Shown in pieces: positions 12,301-24,300 of a DNA stretch of 64,000 nt. The notes below the pieces were generated by a model. That model did not search any database. It worked only from the letters and a program-made list of their open reading frames with translations, and was not told where the DNA came from. How positions within the stretch are numbered: the first letter of the stretch is position 1; each line of letters opens with the position of its first letter. Location of the stretch: positions 39,402,354-39,466,353 of the forward strand of contig OW121849.1 of NCBI GenBank assembly GCA_933228895.1, read 5' to 3'. Source of the DNA: Platycnemis pennipes (taxonomy: Eukaryota > Arthropoda > Insecta > Odonata > Platycnemididae). A program made the translations under genes and the position numbers.

Positions 12301-15300
12301 GCATGCTTTAACTGCGTGCCCACTTCGTAAACAGCCTAAGCAAAGGTGTTTATCTTTCACAACACGAAACCTATCCTTTGTGGCCAAATCCTTGAAATTC
12401 ATGCTCAACTCTAAATAATGATTGGCTCCGCACAATACGTAAGTCCGAGTTGCAGGAACACAATGTGTGTCCATGTTTGTCACCAAAGTACTAGTCCCAG
12501 TCAAATATGATTTACTTCTTTTCTCAGTTTGCATCCCCGACATTCTCAGGGCAGGTGAACCTCCCTTTGCAGGACGGCATTTGGCTGCTTCCAGCACCAG
12601 GGCCTTGCACTCCAAAAACGAAATGAAACATTTTACAGTCGACAACCCTTCTTTCTCCCACCTTTCTCTCAGCTCAGTACTCAACTTTTTCTGGAACAGA
12701 AACAAAAGAAGTACTGCCCAATCTTCAACACAATGTCCCAGTGCTGCCAGCGTGCCTGTATATTCAATCAACAACGTGGAAAATCTTGTTCAGGTACTCG
12801 ATCAACAGACCTCAAACCCAATGATGCCTCCAAGTAGGCATTCGTTAACAATGATGGGTCATTGTAGTGTGACTTCAATGAATCCCATGCCATCAAATAA
12901 TTTGCATCTGTAAGTGACAATGACGACACCAACGACAATGCTTCCCCCCTAAGGTATGACCGCAGATGCATAAATTTTTCAACCTCCGATAATTCTGAAA
13001 AATTTTGAATCACAGCCTCAAAAATGTCGTAAAAACCCTGCCATGAAAATATGCTGACAATTTTCGGCATTATGGTCTACAGAGATATTTTTTCTGATCA
13101 ACAGTAGCTCCAATCGAACTATAAATGTGTAGTGACAATAGTTAATCCAAAGATACTGAGAATTGTAAATATATGCCTGCCCAGACTTGTCTTTTGTAGG
13201 TATCTCCCCACCGCGGCTTATTCAAAATGGCAATGCTGGCTTGCCTTGACTTAGGTAATTTTTCTAAAATTCCTTTCTGGAAAAATAATGCACCGCATCA
13301 TACGGAAATATTAGTGTGTCCCTATCTTGTACTTTTACCGCCCCACGATGCCATTGACTCTTCAGCCACCGACCCTCCATCATGGGTGCCGAATAAGTTT
13401 GCTGTGGTGGGAATGCCGTCGTGCCGTAGTCATATCATAATGTCGGCAACATATACTCAACATCAGTCCATGAATTTTATAGTTTATCCTTAAATAACTC
13501 GTTTTGCCTACCCGAGGGGTTATTGCGACCCGTCAGTCACAGCTTAGGTGGAGCGCTCTTTGAATGAAATTATTACGTCCATTTGACAAACTCTCTTCGC
13601 CCAACAGCGAAGACATTTAAGATACTCTTGTCCAGCGTAGTTATTGGTCCCCTTAATGCTATGCACAGACTTACTGAAATCATCTTTCACAAGCGCAATT
13701 ACTTTAATGGCAACTTCTCTGAAGAATCTTTCTGGATAAATACTATGCAAGTCATTTTGGCAGCACGACAAAAACAATTCGCCCCAACCCCACCACCATA
13801 AATGCGATCTAGGGAGACCTATGCAGATATCATGGTCACGCGCATCATCAGACTGATGATTGCGGCATGGTCACGTAAATAAGAATTGTATTTATTCCAC
13901 ACCATGAGTTGGCAAACATTTTTTATTGGCAAACATTACCAGTACTGAGGTAATTCAACGACACTCAACCATGAATAATATGTATGTTCTTCAAATTGAT
14001 TTAAATATGTGGAGGAACAGTAAATTGAGTTTATAATGTAGACCATTTCTTCATAAAATATTCAATGAATCAATACATCCTGAAGCCAATGACCGAAGAA
14101 AGGTTCTCCAAGACTTCTTCCTCCCCCATTTGTATCGAAGTCATTTAACCATTCATATGATTTGTACCACATAAAAGAGAATTGTTAATTTTTTGTACGT
14201 AATCAGCCCAGTTTCACAGTTTTCATTACTTTTTGTTTACATTAATTGCAGGCACTTGAAACATTCTATGGTATTTTTGCTGGCATGCTTGCGAGGTCGG
14301 GAGAAGGACCGTTGTGCTGCATTTACTTCGATTGGTCTGATGGCTGTTGCTGTTGGAAGGGATATACAGCCTTTCTTACCGAAAATAATGGAAGTGGTGA
14401 AAGCATCTCTTCCATCGAAGGTGTGTCTACTTTTTAATGCTCTTCATTTGTTCATTATTTGAAGGAAATGTTTCTATTGATATGGTTTACTGGCTTCATC
14501 GGAAGCTTCATCGGAAATCTGTACTTTTGCCTGAGCAGCCAAAAAGCTAGATGATTATGTTCTGAAATTCTATTGCATGTTTTGATTTAAAATATAATTA
14601 TCTATCCACCATAATTAAAATAGTTTTAATTTTTAAAGTGTAATATGAATGCAATAATGATCCCTTAGTAGTGAAAATAGTTCCAATGTCATTGTGTTCT
14701 CAAACGTTGTGAAATCTTAGCACATTTTTCAAAATCCGCTCATATCTTGATTTTATATAACACCCCATCTTTGGGTCCCAAGGTGTTATGTAAAATGAAG
14801 ACTACTGTAATGCTTAAGCTTAAACTTATGTTTGTGTAAGTACGAAATTAGTACATGCATAGATAAAAGTCTCTACTGCAATTTCAGTGTGCTTAAATCT
14901 CGCTCGAGATTCAAGATTTTTTTCAAATTCTCGCTCAATCTTGCTCGAATTAAAGAAACCCCTGCTCGCACAGCCCTAAAATCTACTGTATCAAGTTTTA
15001 GGTCTCTTACCTCTTGTCATTATTACTGCACTGTCCTGTGATGGTCTACGAAGCCAAATCAGTCCTTTTTTTCTATGATAGTTGAAGATTCTTTTGTGAG
15101 AGAGTTGTATGCCCATGATTGAGATTATCTGTTAATTTATGGCCTTTTACAAATTCATAATTACATGTGATTTTTGCAGTAACTTGTGACAAGTATAGAA
15201 AATAAGAGGAAAATTACATTTATGTAAGCTATTAAAGTATCTTTTTATGAGCCCAATGGCCAAGGAGCTCTTATTGACCAGGTTGATGCCTCTCCATCCT

Positions 15301-18300
15301 TTTATAGTCATTGAGATGGTCACAAATATTGCTCTCACAAAAAGCACGCCTTGATCAGTGAAGAGTAATGTTAGGAAGTTAGATTGTGGAGGGCGTCAAA
15401 ATGAGATTTTGCTGCCACCATTACATATAAGATTTTTGATTAGGGTGAACTGTCACCCACTTTTTCTGAACCTATCTTAGGTCAATGATCAGATTAGACC
15501 ACTGCTTATACCACCATTGAGGCCATTTCCCATTACCATTCATAAGTAGAGAAGTAACAACATTTAAGTTGAAATTAGTTTCTGTTGGATTAAGTTTTTA
15601 TTTAAATCAATGATACAACCATTCTCTTTCGTGTTCAATATCGTTATGCCCCGAATCCTCGTTATCAACAAACTATTTCCACCATGACAACCATGGAAAA
15701 ACAAAACATTTATTTTAATTTGATCCGCGATTATTATTTAACAAATTTACTTTGCTTCAAATTCCTCCTTTCGCGTGACAAATTTTAAATAATTAAACTC
15801 AAGTTTGGAATGTGCTTCTTCATTAATGCTTCGCTGACGTCCTTGGTCAAAACATCAGTTTCCAAGTCTGCTGAACCCACGTGATGAAGAACCACCTCAC
15901 CATTTTTGATTTCATCCTTGACAAAATGATACATTCTTCTGATGTGCTTGTTTTCTTTGTTGATCTTCTCATTGTTATTCCAATTCAATGCTGATTGACT
16001 GTCAGTTCGAACTTTTATTGGTCGTTCAACAACTTCAAATTGTCCCAGCTCTTCTAACAACTCTGTCAACCAGATGCCCTCACAAACTCCATCACATAAT
16101 GCCACCAACTCCGATTCCATAGTTGATAAAGCTACCATCTTCTGCTTTCCGCTTCTCCAACTGATCAATGCGTCTCCAATCTTCACTGAATATCCGCCAA
16201 ATGATTTCGAATCCAAAGTGGTACACCAACTGGCATCTGAACTAATCTCCAGTCTTCCAACTTCTCTGCCAATCTTCAAACGATACCCTTTGGTCCCCTT
16301 CAAATATCTCAAAACTCTCTTCAACGCCTCGTAATGAATCATCCTTGGATCTTTTGAGTACTGCGATAGTTTGCTGTAGGTGTATGCCAAGTCCGGCCTC
16401 GTCCCTCTCACCAAATATCCAATACATCCAAGTATTTCTTGGTACAAATCCTTGTTTGCTTTCTCCGAATCTTCGTAATCGTCAAGTTTGACTCCACTTG
16501 CTGCTGGTGTCTTCACTCCATTGCAATTCTCCATTCCGAATCTCTCAATAACTTCTTCGATGTAGCTTGATTGTTCCATGATAAATCCTTCTTTTTCTTC
16601 TTTGATTTTTATTCCTAGGAACTTCACTTCATCCTCCTTTGACACCTTAATCTTCAATTGCTTTTTCAGTTTTTCCACCAGTTGATCAATCTTCTTTTGA
16701 CTGTCACCAACAATTATACAGTCATCCACGTAGCATCCAATTGCCAAAAATCCCTTCTTTGACTCTTCGACAAATACACATGGATCTGCTTTACATGGTT
16801 TCAATCCCAATTCCTTCAAAATTCCAGATAATTTCTTAAACCAACATCTTCCTGCTTCTGGAAGTCCATATAAACTCTTCTTTAGTCTAAATATCTTCCC
16901 TTCTTCAATGTTTACTCCTTTTGGTGGATTCATGTACACATGCCTGTCCAATTCTGCGTTCAAGTACGCTGCTTCGACGTCAATGAACTCCACTTTGTAA
17001 TTTTTCTTCGCTGCAATTGCCAACAGTGTCTTCAATGACTCTTGCTTCATCACTGGACTGTAAGAGCTTTTGTAATCCACTCCCATTCGCTGTCGTGAAT
17101 CATCAGCTACCAGTCTTGCCTTGTATACTTCTGTATCTTTGGTTCCCTTTTTCTTGAAAACCCATTTGCTTTGAATTAATTTTACCTCTTTTGGCTTGTT
17201 AACAATTTCCCAAGTCTGATAATTTTTCATATTTTTCAATTCCTTGTTCATTGCTTCAATCCATTTGATCTTGTCCTTGGACTCGATTGCTTCTTTGTAG
17301 TTCCTTGGATTGATTTCTTGCACCATATTGACAATGCAATCGGGCTCCTTCTTCTCTCTCGTTGACCTTCTTACTCCTTGTTGTCTTAATTCATCTTCTA
17401 TTCCTTTTAATTCTTCTTGGTGTCTCTGTTTCAGGACATCGTTCGTGTCACCTTTTTTTCTCCCTCTTCTTCTCTCTCCAGCTTGAACAATTACCAACGG
17501 ATTTTTATGAGATGAATCATCATCACTGTCGAATTGTCCTTGAAAATCTTCAACAACGTCATGGATAATTCCTGAATTGTTTTCTTCCTCGTGTCGTTCG
17601 TCTCGATTCTCTTGCCTCTCAATTGGGATAAAAACGTAGTTAGTCTCGTCATAACCAACGTCTTCTTCCTTCTTCTGAAAACCCATTTTTTCTTCAATGA
17701 ACTTTACGTCTCGACTCTCGTGAATCTTCCTGTCACTCAAGTCAAATACTCGGTAGGCTCTCCTGTTCTTCGAGTATCCCACGAACACAGCTTCCTTTGA
17801 TCTCACGTCAAGCTTCTTTTTTTGAACATCTTCATTTCTGTAGAAGACCTTGCAGCCAAAAACTCTGAGATGTCTGACCGATGGTTTCTTGTTTTTCCAA
17901 ATCTCAAGTGGAACTTGATCCCTCTTCTTCGTAGGTGAAAGATCATGCAAGTAGCTCGCAGTCCACACGGCTTCTGCCCAAAACATCAGTGTTAATCCAG
18001 CTGCAATGAGTAACGTTCGAGCCATTTCCACCAACGTTCGATTGGCTCTCTCAGCAATTCCGTTGCTCTGTGGAGAATAGATCGTCGTTCTCTCGTGCTT
18101 GATGCCTTTCTTCTTGAAATATTCTTGCAATGTGTCGTTGGTAAATTCCGTACCATTGTCTGAGCGAAAATTCTTGACCTTTTGTCCTGTCTCGTTCTCT
18201 TTTCTCTCAATAAACTCGATCAGTTTATCGGCAGTTTCACTTTTACTCTTCAAAAAATCGACGAAATATCTTCTGCTGTACTCGTCCACAATAGTCAGCA

Positions 18301-21300
18301 TGTACCTACTCCCTCCAATTGATTCTTGTTGCATTGGACCACACAAATCCGCGTGCAGTCTTTCCAAGATCTGCTGTGCACCTTCGATTTCGACTTCTTT
18401 GAATGGTGCTCTCGTCAGTTTCCCTTGAATGCAATCCTCGCAGTTCTCGTCCTTGATCAACACATTTTCGAGTCCTCTGACAAGATTCTCTTTCGCCAAT
18501 CTAGAAAGATAATTATTGTTAATGTGACCAAGCCTCTGGTGCCATAAATTACTATTTATTTCGCTTGTGCTAAAGCAAACTTCTTTCTTCAGCTCTCGTT
18601 CATCGCTGTCCGTGCTCATTCGAAACATAAAAGCATCTGCTTCAAAGATCCCCTGTGCAACTAATTCTCCTGTTTTCTTGTCATAAATTCCAAATCCATC
18701 TTCATCAATAACTATTTTCTTGCCCATCTTGACCAGACTTGGAACTGACATCAAGTTGCTGTTTAAATCTGGAACATAAAGTACGTCTTTTATAGTTAAT
18801 GCTACCTCACCATCGTCAAGATAGCTGGTTCCTTCAATTTCTCCTCGAAATTCAGCGTGAATCTTTCTGCCTGCTTCAGCCGTCACGATCTCCACATTGT
18901 CTTTCCTCTTATTAATCAATAACTCCTCTTGATGAGTCATGTGAGATGTGCACGCCGAATCAAGCATCCAAGTGACTCCATTTTCTGCATTTATCTTGTG
19001 ATGCTCCCTCACTTCAAATGCATGTTGATTCTTGCCTCCTTTGAAAATTCCCTTGAATTTGCTCTTATTCTTGTAAAAATCCTTTGAATTTTTTTTAGTC
19101 TCAATTGAATTCTCCTTGTCCTTGTGCCAGCAATCACGAGCAAAATGTCCAATTTTGCCACAACAGAAACATTTTTTCTTAGTCTGCACCTTCGCCTTAA
19201 AAGCCTTGACCTCTCCTTCATTGGTTGATTTCTTGTTTTTCTCCTCATATCGCAAAAGTGCTCCTCTCATGAATTCGAAATCCACCGTTGGATTGGAAGA
19301 AATCGCTGTTGCAACTTCACTGAAACTCTTTGGTAGACCCTCGATTACGTACATAATTAATTCATAATCTTCAATATTATTACCCATTTCCTTAAGTTGA
19401 GTCTCTAATGTTTGAGCTCTAGTTAAATAACCGTCAATGCTTTCTTTCTCTAATTTTTCTAATTTAGCCAATTCAATCATTAACTGAGTCTTTCTATGTT
19501 TCTCAACACCGTCATGACGTTTCTTTAACAAAAGCCACAACTCTTTTGCATTGGAAATACCTTGACATGCTAACGCCTGCTCCGCCGAAAGTGTCATAAT
19601 GATCAGCATGTTGACCTCGTCGTTCTTCTTTGACCAGGCTTCCCACTTCGCCACAGCCGCTGCATCAGCACCATTCTTCTCTGGTTCATCACCGAAAATG
19701 ATATCTTGATACAATCCTTTCGCCTTAAGAACTGCAACCAATCTCATGCTCCAAAGTCCATAATTCTTGTTTGTTAGAGGCTCGATTCTTGAAACTCCAA
19801 AGTCTGACATTTTCCCTTGTCACTTTTCTTGACCTCCTGGAAATTTCACTCGTGTATCTTATAACCACGCTCTGCTACCAAATTGTTGGATTAAGTTTTT
19901 ATTTAAATCAATGATACAACCATTCTCTTTCGTGTTCAATATCGTTATGCCCCGAATCCTCGTTATCAACAAACTATTTCCACCATGACAACCATGGAAA
20001 AACAAAACATTTATTTTAATTTGATCCGCGATTATTATTTAACAAATTTACTTTGCTTCAGTTTCATTACTCAAGACAGGAAATAACAATATACCTTCAC
20101 CTTTGGTATTTATTACAATTCCATACTGCTAAGTACATAGTGAATGATTTTAACGTAAACAAGAGTACTTACTTAGTAATACTTTACTTGCAATACTTGC
20201 AGTTTTGCAGATGAATTGGAGCTTACATATGCATTATAGTCATTTGGAAACTCAAAAAATTGCTATGAATATAAGTAAAATGGATTAACTAGTCTCAAAA
20301 TCTGTTTGTCAATCTGCCTTTTGACAAAAAAAATTCTTTGTGGAATATAAAAGAAATCAAGCTGCTCTTAAAAAATAACATTAAAATGGACAATACAAGC
20401 CATAAAACGTTTGTCAGGTATACATTTTGATATTTTTAGATCTACATCTCTCAACAGATTCATGAGCAAATTTGATTCAGATACATACCACCTGAATCCC
20501 AACTCATTGGTTAACTGTTTCCCCAGCCACCCTGAGGCAAGATCTACTTATGCTTGCAATTATTCAATTGGTGCTGATTAGGCTCTCAGCTCTATGAGGG
20601 AAGATGCAACCCATTGGGTCAAAACATGTTTGACAAGGGGTCATATGGGCTTCCACTGAGAGCAATTTTTGATTTTGTATGGGTTTAAATAATGTTCACG
20701 TGATTATGTAAATGTGTACATCATTATTTTGTAGTAGTGATGTATGTCAAATTTATCCAAGTAGAAAAATCTTATATTACTTATGTCATTAATTCCATCT
20801 TGATGCATTCCTGTAAAGACTAAATATTAATCCTAGTATACAAATCCTTACGGCCGTATTCATAGATTCGTTAGTCTACGACTAAGATAGGTTTAAGGAA
20901 GTTCGTCCGGCGATTTCGTTAAACCCGTATTCATAGTGACGTTTTAGCACTGACCGACCTTAATCCAGGTAGCTTTAGTCCAGAGAAAGTTAAACCTATG
21001 GCATCATGGTTTAACAATGAGTTTAAGTGCATCGAGTAGATATTTTCTCATCAGCTTTTGTGGAGTGTGATTTACGAAGGTGTTCTCTGAAATATTTCGA
21101 TTTATCTCCGCTGTACAGGAAGTCTACTGTTGAAATATGTTCGCGTTTACTTAAAAAAACGAAATTTCGAGAGGCGGGGTAAAAATAATACAGTAAAAGA
21201 AGACCAAATTGGTGGAGAGATCCGTTGCGAAATACTGCTTCTACTAGACTAACTCATTTTTACAGGGTTAGAACATCTCGTTGCATCAAAATAATAAACA

Positions 21301-24300
21301 AAACAAATGAGCAACAAAATAAAGTAGGCAAAAGCCAACAGGCAGACAGTTGCCTTATAATTGGACCAAGAACACTGTATATACATCTGTTCTTGAATTG
21401 GACATACAATTTTTTTTCTTCCTCCAACACCTACGTGAAAGTTATATTAGTTAGTTGTATCTGTAGTATCACGCCGGATATCGTTAGCTTAATAGTTTAG
21501 ATTTATATTCATATGTTAATACTTTTAGATTTACTGCAGTAGATTAATAAAGTAGTTTTGTTCTCATGTTAGGTAATTAGTTAATCTAGTTTTTTGTTAT
21601 TTTCATTTGCGAGAACAGATTAATAAGCAGGCGCTATACTTAAGTGTTTAGATTTTTTGAATCAGTTATTATAGTTCACTTTTATTCTCTTTTTGATCAC
21701 TTATGAAGGTCTAAATATTAACAAGTAGGTATACTTGTTTACAGCATGATCTAACAAGGGGAGACCACGAACCTTGCTACGCCTTTTTGAATGACATATT
21801 TTTTATGATGTTCGGAATGCCAAAGGCTGCTTGGAACACGTCGTAGTTTGGTTGAATAGACTTTAGTCGGACTGTAATAAATTAATTAAAATTCATTATT
21901 TTCAGTGCGCTAATCATAACCTTAAGGCAACGCGCACTCTTCAACGATCCCACTTGGCCTGGTGGTTACGATCGCCGGCTCCAGTGTCGGAGGTCGTAAG
22001 ACCCAGTCGTGATGTTGGAAGTTTTTTTTGTCTCGATTTCATTAATTTTCATTTTTTCTATTATTTTCAAAGATAGAACTTCTATTTTTGGCGCACCTAG
22101 TGGCAACATGTTAAAATTGGAAATCAACGTCCTTTATGCAGTGTTATTGCTTAAAATTATTACGGGAGTAAACAAGCTCTTTTCTGTAGAAGAAAAGCTT
22201 CAATTCAATTGTGAGCATATCAATCTATTAGAATACAGCAATTTTATTTGTTGCTTTAATTATTAGTGCACAAACAGCCTTTCACATTAATTAATATCAA
22301 TTTTGATTGAAAAGAAACTTGTATAAAAATTTAGGAGAAGTTTATCGTGACTAATATGATGGTGAATACATAATTATCATGTTTATTAACGGGAGGAAAA
22401 GTACCTATGTGTGCTGGATTAACTATCCAAGAATAACTCAAAAGGTTGCATGATCATAATGCCTAGCATGCACATTGTATAGCCTTTATAACAAATACCT
22501 ATTTTGTATAATAGCACCAAAGGACATAATGATAAACTGGTTATAATTAGTATTCATGAGTTCCCCGGATATCAAATTACCAAACATTTATTGCATATAT
22601 AGTGTAGATACAAAAAAGCGGACTTTCAGCACTTTAAAGAAGTTGGGAATTCACTGAAAGTCACAACATTAATTCACAATTAGTTCATCATTACATTCAT
22701 AAGATAAGAGCAATGTGATGTATTTTTAGTAAACATTCAATGAAACTGCCTCAATTTTCTTTTGCAATGAGATTATGATATTTAAATTAATTGCTGATAA
22801 AAGCTGCTGATAAAAATTGCTAATATCATCTGAGGATCAATAAGAATAAAACTAAGATATCGGTGTGCAGCAAGAGAGAAGAGGCCAAAACCCACATTAA
22901 ACTAGGGAAGCAAATCCTAGAAGAGGTGAAAGAGTTCTGCTGCCTAGGAAGCCGAGTAACCAACGAACATAAATATATGGTGGAGTTGGCTAAGGAGAAG
23001 ATGAAACTGCTTGAGGAGGAGGAGGAAAGAAAGAAAGTGGCGTTTGAGGTTGAGAGAGGAGAAAAGGGGATCTCCATAGGCTTCAAATGACAATATTACA
23101 AAAGCAACTTAACTTAAAATGTAACAATTTTCAGAGATAATAATTGATTAAATTGAAACAACCTAGTTTTATTAACTACAATTACAAATACAGTACAAGC
23201 AACAAACTTGTTTTGTCCTCATATTTGATACAAGTTTTCTTCGAAGACACTGGAACTTTTGTTTTAGAACTCCATTTCAATGATATTCCTTGTCCTTCTG
23301 TTGGCTAAATTGCACCTGGAAAATAAGTTTTTTGTTATCAAAGAGCGTTTTTGTCTTTCGAGAATTAAAACTACATTATATATAGTGGAATACCACATGC
23401 ATTTGAGCTCCACTCTGTTTAGTTTTCCTAACACTCAAGAAAGTTAGCCACATATTTACTAAAAAATGATTATTATGTTGTGAGAAATCACACGTAAATT
23501 ACTATAGTAATAGCAATTATAATTACACTAATGTATTAAATATCGGCAGTGTTCTCTCATTATACTATTAATTCAGGGTAGTTGTGAATATTTGGACATA
23601 CTGTGAACTTACTACCATTGGCAGGAGAGACAAGCAGAAATGTTGCAACATAAAATTTTCCTGCTTCACGAACAAAGTATTGCCACAGTATTGCACTCAA
23701 TAAATTCACTTTCTATTAGTTAATAGAATTTAATTGTATAGGTATTTCTATTTATTTTACCTGTCATGGGTATATAGTAAATTCATATAATGCCAAATAT
23801 CCTCAATCACTCGTTAATAACTATCTTCCTACTGCATTTTTTGCATAATTTATGAATGCTGACTCATTGCCGATGCCATTACTTCCATTTGTGATATTGG
23901 CATTGGCTGTGTATGTTGTATGCAATCATATTTTTCATTCCGTACATTGACTACAAACACAAAACCTAAAAGTCAATTGTGGGAAAATTATCAATATTGG
24001 CATCGGAATAGCGCTAATATATAATGTGAAACAGACAGCATAAATATATTTATACACACCTGCAGAAAGTCTCCAGGAGCATAAAATCTTAGAGCAACTA
24101 GCAGTTGCAGCATTTCTGGAACTGGAAGACCCCTGTTTCACTGGCCCTCTTCGATGTCCACAATTGAATAAATACCATTTCAAACAGTGTCTTCAGAAAA
24201 TAGGCGCCGTCTGTAAAATTCGTCATCCTAATAATATTACATGGGTTCTCATTGTCCCTAATATATCGCTTCGGTACTCTCTTCATCTTCGTCCAAAACG

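Larger units (their letters stand above)
11341..14251 (+). other. Intron 5 (2.9 kb), TE-rich
   Basis: In order: a 5S-derived SINE (11422-11643), a scrap near 11700-11740 reading ESETWTLGR as in LINE C-termini, an antisense Pao/BEL gag fragment (12016-13080) and an internal hAT-family fragment (13211-13925). The last 300 bases appear unique. Confidence 0.75.
15583..20060 (-). mobile_element. Structurally complete copia-type LTR retrotransposon
   Basis: A 4,478 bp element with two 177 bp LTRs (TG...CA) that I read as identical. GTTTC target duplications lie on both sides (15578-15582 and 20061-20065). On the minus strand the order is LTR, primer site, one long gag-pol ORF, polypurine tract, LTR. 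It lies antisense to mTOR within an intron. The order protease, integrase, RT, RNase H identifies Ty1/copia. Identical LTRs and an open frame point to a very recent insertion. Confidence 0.96.

Noticed and set aside
16074..19367. Short open frames on the plus strand and in other frames of the copia element
   Set aside because: Shadows of the 1,341-codon gag-pol frame.
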